Below, piece after piece: positions 7,859-17,152 of a stretch of DNA of 64,000 bases. Origin of the DNA: Alteromonas mediterranea DE (GTDB lineage: Bacteria > Pseudomonadota > Gammaproteobacteria > Enterobacterales > Alteromonadaceae); NCBI RefSeq assembly GCF_000020585.3, contig NC_011138.3, forward strand, positions 1,581,193 to 1,645,192, read 5' to 3'. How positions within the stretch are numbered: position 1 is the stretch's first letter; each line of letters begins with the position of its first letter. Under the pieces are notes generated by a model. It was not told where the DNA came from and ran no database searches. It worked only from the letters and a program-made list of their open reading frames with translations. A program made the position numbers and the translations under genes.

Positions 7859-10237
7859 ATGTCTAAATCAGCACACACAAATAGCTTGGTATCACCCTAC
7901 CAACCATATTCAGCCACTGTTACAACAGAAGAACAAAAAAGACCTTCAGTAAAACACCCCATGCGCAGTTTATGCGCCCTCGCGGTGGCAAGTGTACTAA
8001 GCTCAGCGCCGGTATTTGCTCAGGATAGCCAAACTAATACCGACGCCGAAGAGCAAAAAGGAAAGCTAGAACGCATTGAAGTTACCGCACGAAAAACTGT
8101 AGAGTCGCTGCAGGAGACGCCGGTAGCCATTACGTCTATTGGTGCGGTTGAACTTGGCGAAAAAGGCATTAGCGTGCTGACTGAAGTGCAGCAGTTCTCC
8201 CCCAACACTACGCTACAAACGAGCCGTGGTACTAACTCAACGCTTACGGCATTTATTCGTGGGTTAGGTCAGCAAGACCCGCTGTGGGGCTACGAGCCAG
8301 GCGTAGGTATTTATGTTGATGATGTCTACATTGCGCGCCCCCAAGGTGCGGTACTTGATCTTTTGGATGTGCAACGCATTGAGGTTTTGCGCGGCCCACA
8401 GGGCACGCTGTACGGCAAAAATACCATCGGTGGAGCGGTAAAATATGTAACTAAAGAAATGACCGGCGATACGCAAATGAACGTTGAAGCTACGGTAGGT
8501 AGCTACAGTCAGCGGGATATTAAAGTGACCGGACAAATACCATTGATTGAAGACACGGTGTATCTAGGCGTGGGTTATGCCAACCTAAACCGCGACGGCT
8601 TTGGCGAATATCTGGTAAGCGCGTTGCCCAATCAAGACAAAGAAAACTATAACAAAGACCTTTGGGCAGCCCGTGTAACGCTTGAGGTGCACCCAAGTGA
8701 AGATTTATTCTTCCGCATTGGCTGGGATAAAACCGAAGATACGTCAAATGCGAAAGGGGGCTATCGCTTAATTCCAAGTATTTTAACGGATGCGCCTGTG
8801 CCTGATTCAGTCTTCGATTCTTACACCAGCTTACCTACGTGGAATAAAGTCGAGCTAGAAGGCTATAACTGGCTGGCGCGATACCAAGTGAATGATAATT
8901 TAGAGCTTAAATATATTGGTTCGCACAGAGAGAGTTATTCACCAACCAATATTGACTTTGACAATACGCCGTTGCCCATATTTGACGTTCCTGCAGAATA
9001 CGACGACAGTAATGATACCCATGAGCTTCAAGCAAACTATATGGGTGATACTTTTAGCGTTGTTTCGGGATTGTACTTTTACGACGGTGAAAGCTGCGGA
9101 AACTTCGATGCGATTTTAGGTGTGCTAGGGCAAGTGTTAGGAGCCACCGGCTTGACCCGTGAAGTTACCGGCTGCAATAACTCAGAAAGCTGGGCTGCGT
9201 ATGCGCAAATGAACTATGACATTAGCGATAAAGTATCTTTGTCGTTAGGTGCACGCTATACCGATGAAGAAAAGTCGGCGTTTGTGAACAACGATTTGGT
9301 GTATGCGAATGTTTACCCGTCAACTGACTGGATTGATGGCTATGTAAGGCCCGATGGGCAACTTGTTCCCCAAGTGCTCGGGACAGACACCGATGGTGAC
9401 GATATTCTAGATGCGCCAGCAGTAGAGAGTTGGTCTCGCTTTACCCCGCGAGTGGGTGTGGAATATCAAATGAACCGCGATACCATGTTCTTCGCTAGCT
9501 ATTCACAAGGCTTCAAATCAGGCACCTTTAACCCTCGAGCTCAAACCAATGAGCCTGGTGTAGAACCTGAAGTTGTAGATAGCTTCGAAGTGGGTGTAAA
9601 AAGCGATTTAAGCGACGCGCTTCGCATGAATCTAACGCTATTTTCTTACGACCATAAAGACCGTCAATATATCGGTATAGAAGGTGATTTATCTGACCCA
9701 ACGGCCCTTGACCAGCGCTTGCGCAACGCAGCAGAAACCGCAGCGAAAGGCGCTGAGCTTGAGATGACGTGGGTAGCAACCGATAACCTGCAGTTTGATG
9801 TGGCCTACGGCTATATCGACTTCGAGATTAAGAAAAATAATGCTATCCCACCACTCATTGGCTTAGCAAGTACGCCAGAAAACACGTTCAACTTAAACGC
9901 CAATTACCTGCTGGAAACCACTTTTGGCGACATTACGTTTAACGCCAACTATTACTATCGCGATGATTACCTTATCTTTGAAACCAGCGATCTTATTCAA
10001 CAAGATGCTTACGGTATGGTGAATTTAAGCGCGCGCTGGGAAAGCGTTGAAGGCGACTGGTATGCTGGACTACACGTCAAAAACCTGACCGATGAAGAGT
10101 ATCTGGTTGGTGGTTATGACTTTGTCACGCAAGACGATGATGGTAACTTTGGTCCGGGCCTTGGTGGCGATACTACACTTATCGGTTATTACGGTGACCC
10201 ACGTACAGTTCACCTTACGGTAGGTTATCGATTCTAA
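7859..10237 (+). CDS. TonB-dependent outer-membrane receptor
   Basis: 792-residue TonB-dependent receptor: plug domain from about 75 to 200 (with RIEVTARK as the probable TonB-contact region and VLRGPQGTLYGKNTIGG as the plug hallmark), then a beta-barrel to the C-terminal aromatic residue in VGYRF. It has a long N-terminus: a conventional signal sequence begins only at M35 (MRSLCALAVASVL) and cleaves near VFA-QD. The 7859 start is kept because AAGGA lies 7 nt upstream, while M35 has no ribosome site. Divergent from the PHB operon, it probably imports an oligomer or related ligand; the ligand is not known. Confidence 0.92.
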   Translation: MSKSAHTNSLVSPYQPYSATVTTEEQKRPSVKHPMRSLCALAVASVLSSAPVFAQDSQTNTDAEEQKGKLERIEVTARKTVESLQETPVAITSIGAVELGEKGISVLTEVQQFSPNTTLQTSRGTNSTLTAFIRGLGQQDPLWGYEPGVGIYVDDVYIARPQGAVLDLLDVQRIEVLRGPQGTLYGKNTIGGAVKYVTKEMTGDTQMNVEATVGSYSQRDIKVTGQIPLIEDTVYLGVGYANLNRDGFGEYLVSALPNQDKENYNKDLWAARVTLEVHPSEDLFFRIGWDKTEDTSNAKGGYRLIPSILTDAPVPDSVFDSYTSLPTWNKVELEGYNWLARYQVNDNLELKYIGSHRESYSPTNIDFDNTPLPIFDVPAEYDDSNDTHELQANYMGDTFSVVSGLYFYDGESCGNFDAILGVLGQVLGATGLTREVTGCNNSESWAAYAQMNYDISDKVSLSLGARYTDEEKSAFVNNDLVYANVYPSTDWIDGYVRPDGQLVPQVLGTDTDGDDILDAPAVESWSRFTPRVGVEYQMNRDTMFFASYSQGFKSGTFNPRAQTNEPGVEPEVVDSFEVGVKSDLSDALRMNLTLFSYDHKDRQYIGIEGDLSDPTALDQRLRNAAETAAKGAELEMTWVATDNLQFDVAYGYIDFEIKKNNAIPPLIGLASTPENTFNLNANYLLETTFGDITFNANYYYRDDYLIFETSDLIQQDAYGMVNLSARWESVEGDWYAGLHVKNLTDEEYLVGGYDFVTQDDDGNFGPGLGGDTTLIGYYGDPRTVHLTVGYRF

Positions 10238-10272
10238 ACTATATAGCTTAAATAAACTTAGCGACGTTCATG

Positions 10273-10298
10273 ACGCCTAAGCTTTTCTGCTTAGGCGT
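10273..10298 (+). terminator. Hairpin terminator after the TonB receptor
   Basis: ACGCCTAAGC (10273-10282) and GCTTAGGCGT (10289-10298) make a perfect 10-bp stem with a 6-nt loop, 36 bp past the receptor stop. The following TTCACTTTTA is only a moderate T-tract. Confidence 0.65.
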
Positions 10299-10437
10299 GT
10301 TCACTTTTACGCGATTGGTACCTGCGAGAATGTTGGGCGTTGAAGGTGTTGTGTAACTAGTTACGCTAAAGCATTAACCTTTTGAGACCGGCGTGATAGT
10401 ATGTTGATTAACAAGGTAGTTACAAGTTGATAGCATT

Positions 10438-11106
10438 ATGTCCGTAAAAATTTTGATTGCTGACGATCATCCTTTGTTCAGGGCTGCTATGTGTCATGCA
10501 CTAACCAGCGTGGAGCACCTCGAGCTTGTAGAAACATCCACATTCCCCGATACCCTTTCTTATCTTGAAGACTTTCAAGACATAGACCTGCTTTTCTTAG
10601 ATCTTACCATGCCAGGCAATGAAGGGTTAAATGGCCTTGCACAAGTACATGCGCTATACCCTGATGTGCTTGTAATCGTCATTACCGCACAAGAAGAGGC
10701 AGACGTCATGGCAAAGTCTTTTGCATTAGGTGCAAGTGGTTTTATACCTAAATCGGCCTCGGTTGAGTGTATTATTGATGCAGTAAATACCGTATTGGAT
10801 GGGGAAACTTGGATACCCCCAACAGTTCAGGTGCCTTCGGATTCGCAACAAAACTCTGCTGCCTCTAATGCGAGTAGTGTATCCGACCAAGGTGATTTCA
10901 CCGCTAGGTTGAAACAACTCACACCTCATCAACTTAAAGTGTTAAGAATGGTGTCAGATGGCTTGCTCAACAAGCAGATTGCTTACGAACTGGCTATTTC
11001 CGAATCTACCGTTAAACAACATGTGTCAGCCGTATTAAGAAAACTTGGTGTTATCAACAGAACCAAGGCGGGTATTGCGTTCAAAAATGCAATGCACTTA
11101 AATTAG
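10438..11106 (+). CDS. LuxR/NarL-type response regulator (CrbR-like)
   Basis: 222-residue two-component regulator. The N-terminal receiver has the acidic pair D9-D10, phospho-acceptor D55 (FLDLTMPG) and K105 (FIPKSAS). After a Ser/Gln-rich linker (about 132-150) comes a LuxR-type helix-turn-helix (about 155-217, LTPHQLKVLRMVSDGLLNKQ). The only kinase nearby is the SSS-domain sensor on the other strand. This regulator plus SSS-kinase arrangement is that of CrbS/CrbR-type systems that control acetyl-CoA synthetase in Vibrio and Pseudomonas. Here the likely targets are the adjacent PHB genes and perhaps acetate or propionate activation genes. Pairing and targets are inferred. Confidence 0.88.
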   Translation: MSVKILIADDHPLFRAAMCHALTSVEHLELVETSTFPDTLSYLEDFQDIDLLFLDLTMPGNEGLNGLAQVHALYPDVLVIVITAQEEADVMAKSFALGASGFIPKSASVECIIDAVNTVLDGETWIPPTVQVPSDSQQNSAASNASSVSDQGDFTARLKQLTPHQLKVLRMVSDGLLNKQIAYELAISESTVKQHVSAVLRKLGVINRTKAGIAFKNAMHLN

Positions 11107-11146
11107 GTTTGGCTTATTTATCCTGCGAATTCGGACTGCCGAAGTG

Positions 11147-11541
11147 TCAATGGTGATGAGGTAATGTTTGTTTAAGCAGGCGCTTTAGCGCCGCTGGCTT
11201 TAAAGGCTTAGGTAGGTAGCTAAATTGCGATGCTGCTGCTTTCTCTCTTATTTCGTTGCTTCTATTAGCGGTGACCAATATCTTCAATGCGAAACTCACG
11301 TTTTCTTCAGATAATATCGCCGCTACATCAAAGCCGTTTTCTCCATAGTTTAAGTGGTAGTCAGCAATAAGTACGTCAAAGTGCTGGTGGGAAACATTAT
11401 GGGCCTCGGTGCCACTGGTGATTAGGGTTGTATTTGCTCCCCAATCGGCAAGGAGAGCACACATTGCATTCGCGACTTGCTCATCGTTTTCTACCAATAG
11501 GAAACGTTTGTTTTCCAAAAACAGTTCTTTGTCCCCCTGTG
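11147..11541 (-). pseudogene. Receiver-domain remnant cut from the hybrid sensor kinase by an IS
   Basis: A nearly complete receiver domain (phospho-acceptor in VLIADYHLN, lysine in YLPKPLKP) ends in a natural stop, but no proper start exists. The frame is open upstream through GDKELFLENKRFLLVEN into the left end of the insertion sequence and has no ATG or ribosome site; the best initiator is a TTG at 11518. It has the same strand and family as the C-terminal receivers of hybrid SSS-kinases, and the 1006-residue kinase beyond the IS ends inside the IS. The simplest reading is one hybrid kinase gene split by the element. The fragment could be silent or weakly made as a free receiver. Confidence 0.85.
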
Positions 11542-11562
11542 TCAGGATAGTTGTCGCCTCAG
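11542..11562 (+). repeat. Left terminal inverted repeat of the IS
   Basis: 21-bp repeat containing TAGTTGTCGCCT. It mismatches the right end at three positions. Confidence 0.8.
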
Positions 11563-11602
11563 TTTTTCATAGTATTAGACAGGGTGCGGAAGTTAGGCAT
11601 GA

Positions 11603-12094
11603 GTGAGACATTATCCAGAAGAACATAAAAAGGCAGTGGTTAGTAAGTTGATTGAAAGCGGTTTATCATTACGCCAGTTTGCGCAAAGAGAAGGTATTAG
11701 CCTGTCTACGTTGTATGGTTGGCGGGACAAGTATACAGAGGCCGATTTCAGTTTGACTAAAAGTAATACGCCAGAGAATTGGACCGCAGAGCAGAAGTTT
11801 TCTGCGGTGATAGAGACTGCTGCCATGTCGGAAGTTGAGGTAAGTGAATACTGCCGGAAAAAGGGCCTTTTCCCGGAGCAAATCCAGCAATGGAAACATA
11901 GCTGTATCTCCGGTAATCAATCCGAGGCGGATAAGCGTAAACAGCAGGCCCAGGAACGTAAAGCGGATAAGAAACGCATTAAAGAGCTGGAAAGAGAGTT
12001 AAAACGCAAAGACGCAGCGTTAGCCGAAACTGCTGCGCTTCTGGTGCTTAGAAAAAAGTTAAATGCCTACTGGGGGGAAGACGAGGACAACTAA
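11603..12094 (+). CDS. IS3-family transposase OrfA
   Basis: 163-residue DNA-binding half of the transposase, with two helix-turn-helix repeats (about 5-45, LSLRQFAQREGISLSTLYGW, and about 62-105) and a Lys/Glu-rich coiled coil (about 112-150) for oligomerisation. It starts with GTG. Near its end the slippery heptamer AAAAAAG (12052-12058) lies exactly in the A-AAA-AAG register used for -1 frameshifting in IS3 elements, so a fused OrfAB transposase is expected as well as free OrfA. Confidence 0.92.
   Translation: MRHYPEEHKKAVVSKLIESGLSLRQFAQREGISLSTLYGWRDKYTEADFSLTKSNTPENWTAEQKFSAVIETAAMSEVEVSEYCRKKGLFPEQIQQWKHSCISGNQSEADKRKQQAQERKADKKRIKELERELKRKDAALAETAALLVLRKKLNAYWGEDEDN
12052..12058 (+). 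promoter_or_regulatory. Programmed -1 frameshift slippery site
   Basis: A-AAA-AAG in the OrfA frame (codons AGA AAA AAG). Slipping back one base enters the OrfB frame, open from here to 13134. The canonical IS3-family signal. Confidence 0.85.
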
Positions 12095-13134
12095 CCACGT
12101 TCTCAGATAGGCAATACTATATTTCACTGATTGATGAAGCCGTTAGTGCGGGGGCCAGAAAGCACAAAGCCTGTGGCATCATCGGCTTATCCCTGCGCAC
12201 GTTACAACGATGGCGGGACGCGGATGGAATTTGTGCAGATAAGCGCCCGGAGGCGAGCAGGCCGACGCCTGCAAATAAGCTAACTGAGATAGAACAACAA
12301 GCCATTTTGGATATCTGCAATGAAGAGCGGTTTGCCAGTCTGCCGCCCAGTCAGATTGTGCCCATGTTGGCCGATGAGGGAGTTTATCTGGGTTCGGAAT
12401 CCAGCTTTTACCGTATATTGAAAGCCAATAATCAGCTTAGCCACAGAGGCAAAGCAAAACCCAAAGGTACACAGGCAAAACCTGATGGATTTACGGCTAC
12501 GGGACCCTGTGAAGTGTGGACCTGGGATATATCGTACTGCCCCTCTACGGTCATTGGTCGGTTCTTTTATCTGTACATGATAATGGATATTTTTAGCCGT
12601 AAAGTTGTGGGATGGGAAGTGTATGATTGCGAGTCTGGTGATCATGCCGCTAACCTCTTGGAACGCACGCTATGGTCTGAGAAATGCGTGAATGACGAGA
12701 TAATCTTACATTCTGATAATGGCAGTCCGATGAAGAGCCTGACCATGCAAGCTAAGATGATTGAAATGGGCGTTATCGGCTCACGTAGCCGTCCCGGTGT
12801 CAGTAATGACAACCCTTACTCAGAATCTCTGTTCCGCACAGTCAAATACTGCCATAGATGGCCGAGTGAAGGCTTTAAGTCGCTGGAGGAAGCGCGAGCC
12901 TGGGTGCGAGATTTTGTCCGCTGGTATAACACCGAACATCGCCATAGCCGCATAAGATTCGTTACCCCAGAGCAGCGACACAAAGGTGAAGACCAACAGA
13001 TACTGGCAAAGCGCACTGAGTTATATGCCGAGGCAAAAGTGAGAAATCCAAGTCGTTGGTCTGGTGAAACCAGAAACTGGGATAAGATCGGAAGCGTAGA
13101 GCTAAATCCGGAGAATAAAAAAGAAGCAGCTTAA
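12058..13134 (+). CDS. IS3-family transposase OrfB (DDE integrase core)
   Basis: Catalytic half, read by -1 frameshift from OrfA; the frame is open without a convincing independent start (a TTG at 12307 would remove the conserved N-terminal region). It begins with a second DNA-binding segment (AGARKHKACGIIGLSLRTLQ) and continues into an rve integrase core: first Asp in WTWDISYCP, second in HSDNGSP and Glu in NPYSESLFRTVKY, so the DDE triad is intact. The ending is EQRHKGEDQQIL and a basic tail. All motifs are present, so the element may still be active. Confidence 0.9.
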   Translation, partial: VKCLLGGRRGQLTTFSDRQYYISLIDEAVSAGARKHKACGIIGLSLRTLQRWRDADGICADKRPEASRPTPANKLTEIEQQAILDICNEERFASLPPSQIVPMLADEGVYLGSESSFYRILKANNQLSHRGKAKPKGTQAKPDGFTATGPCEVWTWDISYCPSTVIGRFFYLYMIMDIFSRKVVGWEVYDCESGDHAANLLERTLWSEKCVNDEIILHSDNGSPMKSLTMQAKMIEMGVIGSRSRPGVSNDNPYSESLFRTVKYCHRWPSEGFKSLEEARAWVRDFVRWYNTEHRHSRIRFVTPEQRHKGEDQQILAKRTELYAEAKVRNPSRWSGETRNWDKIGSVELNPENKKEAA

Positions 13135-16100
13135 CAGCTCAGGCGACAACTACCTTGAAAAACGCCGTTGTTATAGCTTTCCGTTTTCAGCACTTGTTTT
13201 GAATTACCACTCGTATGCATTATGCGTGTTGCTGTAACACTAAAACAGCTACCTTTTCCCGGTAATGAGGTTAGCCCTACTTGATGGCCGAGTAATCGAC
13301 AAATTTTCTCTACAATAGTTAAGCCTAATCCAATCCCTTCACCTTTGTTGTTATCCAGCTGGTGGAACTCACTAAAAATTTCATGCTGTTGGTGTGCAGC
13401 AATACCTAAACCGGTATCGTAAACACAAAGCTTTATTTTTTTCTCGGTATTTGCAGTTTGTATGCGCCTAACGCCCACTAAAATGCTGCCTTTAGGGGTA
13501 TAGCGAACCGCGTTGGACAATAAGTTTTGCAGCACACGTCGCAGCAAGTTTTTGTCTGAATACACCAAGACATTCGTTTGTACATACCTCAGCGTAACCC
13601 CTTTTTGCTTTGCAATAACACTGAACTCTTGTACCAACGAAGATAGCATCTCATCGATGGCAAATTCAGTCTTTTGCGGTATGAGAACGCCAGCATCTAA
13701 TTTTGTCATATCCAGCAACATAGAAAGTAAGCTCTGAGCGTTATCTAGCGAATTCACCACGCCTTCAGACAGCGTAGCCAGTTCGCTACCTTGCGTTTTT
13801 TTGCTCAGCATGCTGGCAAATAATGTGGCGGCGTTAAAAGGCTGCATGAGATCGTGGCCAGCTGCCGCCAAAAACTTGGTTTTGCTTTCGTTGGCTTTAT
13901 CAGCCTGAAGCTTAGCTTCCTCTAGTTCTGCAGTGCGTTGAGCAACTCTTTCCTCCAGATCTTCTTTTGCACTTTCTAATTCTTTTTGAATTGCCATGTA
14001 TTCAGTGATATCGCTATAGGTAGTCACGTAGCCGCCACCAGGAAGGGGCGCACCGTTTAGCTCTATCACTTTTCCATCAGGCTGCTTGCGGATATGCTTG
14101 TGGCGGGTACCCTCACGCATATAGCTCACCCGTTTATCAATGGAGGAGGGGTTGAACAAGCCCCGCTTAGCGTTGTAACTCAGTATATCGGTAATCGGCA
14201 TACCTGCTTTTAAAAAGCCTTTAGGGTAAGCAAAAAGCTCTACGTATCTATCATTCCATGCCAGTAATTGGAGCTTGTCATCAACTACACTGATTCCCTG
14301 TTCAATATTTTGTACCGATGATTGAAGTACCTCGTGATTGAATTGAAAAGACTGTGTTGCTTCTTCTACCCAGTCAACTAACTCCGGCAAGGCAGCTCTA
14401 CCAGTATCCGCGATAGCGCCTAGTAATATTCGAGCACTGGGCGCTCCCACTTGGGCGGCAAGCAATTTATTCACCCTATCGATAAGGGCCTGACTGGCAT
14501 AGCCGCTGCTTGATGCACGCTCAACATCAATCGTAAGTTGCTTTACAAGCTGGGAATGGGTGGCGCTTTCGAGTACCCGTTCCGTTAACGCCATTAAGTC
14601 ACGCACTTTAACGAGTAAATTGGGGGGCGAATTGCTTTGCAGTGTCGTGTCGGTTTCGTTTGTCCCGTGTCGCGAAGAAATGAACGCCACAACAACAAAT
14701 GTAATGCAATTAGCCAGTAACGAGAAGGCAAATCCTAGCCCAAGCGCTTGGTCGGTTGGAGCAGGGTTAAAATAGTAGCTAGAAAGCAGGCTGGGGTAGA
14801 GTAGAAATATCGCCCAGCACGTAGAACCCACTAATAAAGCGGATACAGCAGCGGCTTTGCTGCTACGCCGCCAATAGATTCCGAACATTAACACGGGCAT
14901 GCACTGTGCTAACAGCGCAATGGCAATTACACCACTTTTAACTAAGGGCGCGGCCTGACTTATATTAAGGTGATACCAGAGCGCAATGCTAAGAACGACT
15001 ACTACGGTAATACGACGTATAGAAAGGATCTTACTTGGTTGCATTGACTGGTTTGGAGACGTTTTTAACCGGGCTTTCAGCCACAGCGGCGTAACAACAT
15101 TGTTTGATATCATTATGCCCATGGCTAGAGTTGCAACAATCACCATGCTGGTGGTGGCAGAAAGACCGCCTATGAAAGCAAAGGACGACAGCGCGATATT
15201 TTCAGTATGTAAAGGCAGGGCAAGCACGTACGCATCAGAGCTTGTACCCACCGGCAGCAGCATTTTTCCTGCAAGTGCAATAGGAATAATAAAAAGGGTC
15301 ATTCCAAATAAATAGAGGGGAAATAGCCACCTTGCTGTTCTAAGCTCTCCCTCACCGTTCTGCTCAACAAAGTTCATATGGAATTGGCGTGGCAGTACAA
15401 ACATAGAGCAAACACCAAGGGCTACATGTGATAAATAGACCCATGGCGCGCTATCGGCATAAATGACGTCTCTAGCACTGTCATTGGATGCGGCGTTAGA
15501 TATTAAATCTAATGCGCCATCGAATAAAAAGAAGCAAACAAAAATACCCACAGCCCACAGGGCGACAAGCTTAATAATTGACTCAAATGCTATAGTAAGC
15601 AGCAAACCGGGGTGCTTATCAGTTAAATTCAGCGTACGCGTGCCGAAGGTTATAGCAAATATGGCGAGCAAACCGGCCACATAAATGCTTAACCAAGGTG
15701 TGGTGGTTTGGGGCTCACCAGTGAGTAAATTAATAGACTTTGTAATAGCGTCTAGCTGAAGTGCTATATAGGGCACAACACCAAAAAAACACAGTAAAGT
15801 GATAAGAGCGGCAATTAAATGAGAGTGTTGGTACTTCAATGATATGAGGTCAGCCAGCGAGCTGATGTTGTGTTGCTGGCATAGTCTACTTATGTGAAGT
15901 ATTACGGGAAAGGCAAATGCCATGGTCAACGTAATACCCAAATACGTAGGGATAACTGCCCAGCCGTATTGTGCCGCTTGCGATGTAGTGCCGAAAAACG
16001 CCCAAGAGGTACAGTGCACACCTAAACCAAGGCTATAGAGAACAGGGTGCTGCCGGTTATCGCGTAAATGCCTGTCGCCCCAAAATGCCAAAGCAAAAAG

Positions 16101-16151
16101 CGCGAGAAGGTAAAAACCAACGATAGTGCCAACCGTCCATATACTTAGCAT
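13131..16151 (-). pseudogene. SSS-domain sensor histidine kinase (CrbS-like), truncated by an IS
   Basis: 1006 codons remain. Residues about 1-500 form a sodium:solute symporter-like membrane domain (about 12-13 segments); about 505-600 fits the STAC linker of such kinases; a PAS domain follows (about 605-735, ending GGGYVTTYSDITEY), then a coiled coil, HisKA with H766 in AAGHDLMQP, and HATPase (N-box QNLLSNAVRYT, G-boxes YDTGLGIA and GIGLGLTIV). All kinase motifs are intact. The frame then enters the right end of the IS, adding about nine foreign residues before a stop, and the receiver domain lies beyond the element at 11147-11541. CrbS-type proteins sense or transport small metabolites and signal through a LuxR-type regulator, here probably 10438-11106. 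The remaining kinase may still function without its receiver. Confidence 0.9.
13138..13158 (-). repeat. Right terminal inverted repeat of the IS
   Basis: Pairs with 11542-11562 at 18 of 21 positions and encodes the last foreign residues of the truncated kinase. Confidence 0.8.
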
Positions 16152-16302
16152 TGGTAGCCCGTGTGATAGCTCGTCCGTGTAGTTGCACGCATTTTCAAAA
16201 CTCGCGACTGTACAGTTTATAAGAACTTACAATAACATGTTCTTTACATATGGCGCATCTCCCACGATTTTTTAAAAATCACCCACAAAAATATTGTGGA
16301 TA

Positions 16303-16332
16303 CCCTTGATCACCTTAAAACTAGCCCCATAA
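16303..16332 (+). promoter_or_regulatory. Sigma-32 heat-shock promoter of grpE
   Basis: CCCTTGAT (-35, 16303-16310), a 14-bp spacer, then CCCCATAA (-10, 16325-16332) match the RpoH consensus CTTGAA / CCCCAT. The start point should be near 16339, leaving a leader of about 70 nt before the grpE ATG. Confidence 0.85.
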
Positions 16333-16411
16333 CTAAGCGCAACGAAGTTATTCCCAGTAATTTGAGTGTTATTGGGCATCGCCTAATTAAGAAAAACGTG
16401 TGGAGGTAGGC

Positions 16412-17035
16412 ATGAGCGATAATCGCGACGTGCAGGCAGAACAAGAAAATGCAGTTGATGAAACTGTACTAGGCGCAGAAGAGGCGCAGGTTGAAACGTC
16501 AGAAGCAGAAGGCGTAGAACTAGATGAAAATGCACAGCGCATTTATGAACTAGAAACCGCACTTTCTGAGGCGCAAGCAACCATCAAAGAACAGCAAGAT
16601 GGCGTGCTTCGTGCGCGTGCAGACGCTGACAACGCACGTCGTCGTGCTGAAGGTGAAGTAGAAAAGGCACGCAAATTTGCTCTTGAACGTTTTGCGGGCG
16701 AATTGCTTCCGGTTATCGATAACCTAGAGCGCGCTATCGAAATGACTGATGGCGACAATGAGGCCGTTAAACCGCTTTTAGAAGGTGTGGAAATGACCCA
16801 CAAAACTTTCTTAGGCACTATTGAGAAATTCGGATTAAGCCTTATTGATCCGCAGGGCGAAACCTTTAACCCTGATTTGCATCAGGCAATGTCGATGCAA
16901 GAAAGTGCAGACCACGAGCCAAATACAGTGATGGCGGTTATGCAGAAAGGTTATCAAATTAACGGCCGCTTGTTACGCCCTGCCATGGTTATGGTATCGC
17001 GTGCGCCAAGCGACGGTGTGGATACGCAAGCTTAA
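16412..17035 (+). CDS. grpE: Nucleotide exchange factor GrpE
   Basis: Co-chaperone that releases ADP from DnaK. The 207-residue product has an acidic N-terminal tail, a long coiled coil (about 40-105) and the C-terminal beta domain with [11 protein letters not shown] and [21 protein letters not shown], the family signature. The ATG at 16412 is preferred to a GTG four codons earlier because GGAGGTAG directly precedes it. It lies 117 bp upstream of dnaK behind a sigma-32 promoter. Confidence 0.97.
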   Translation: MSDNRDVQAEQENAVDETVLGAEEAQVETSEAEGVELDENAQRIYELETALSEAQATIKEQQDGVLRARADADNARRRAEGEVEKARKFALERFAGELLPVIDNLERAIEMTDGDNEAVKPLLEGVEMTHKTFLGTIEKFGLSLIDPQGETFNPDLHQAMSMQESADHEPNTVMAVMQKGYQINGRLLRPAMVMVSRAPSDGVDTQA

Positions 17036-17152
17036 TACGCTTTTTTGCGACAAACACACGAAAATGTCAGTTTTTTTACTGGCATCTATTGAAAAGCCGG
17101 GGAATAACCCCACTAAAAGTACAGTATTAAGAAACTTATTCGGAGACACGAA

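Larger units (their letters stand above)
11542..13158 (+). mobile_element. IS3-family insertion sequence, apparently intact
   Basis: Imperfect terminal inverted repeats enclose two overlapping transposase frames. The left end at 11542-11562 and the reverse complement of the right end at 13138-13158 match at 18 of 21 positions, sharing TAGTTGTCGCCT. Ends could extend 1-2 bp outward (a TG precedes the left repeat). No 3-5 bp target duplication is evident with either choice of ends. The element interrupts the receiver part of the sensor kinase gene, and its right end supplies the last residues and stop of the truncated kinase. Confidence 0.9.

Noticed and set aside
11538..13163. Target-site duplication of the IS
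   Set aside because: No matching 3-5 bp was found on the two sides for any reasonable choice of ends.
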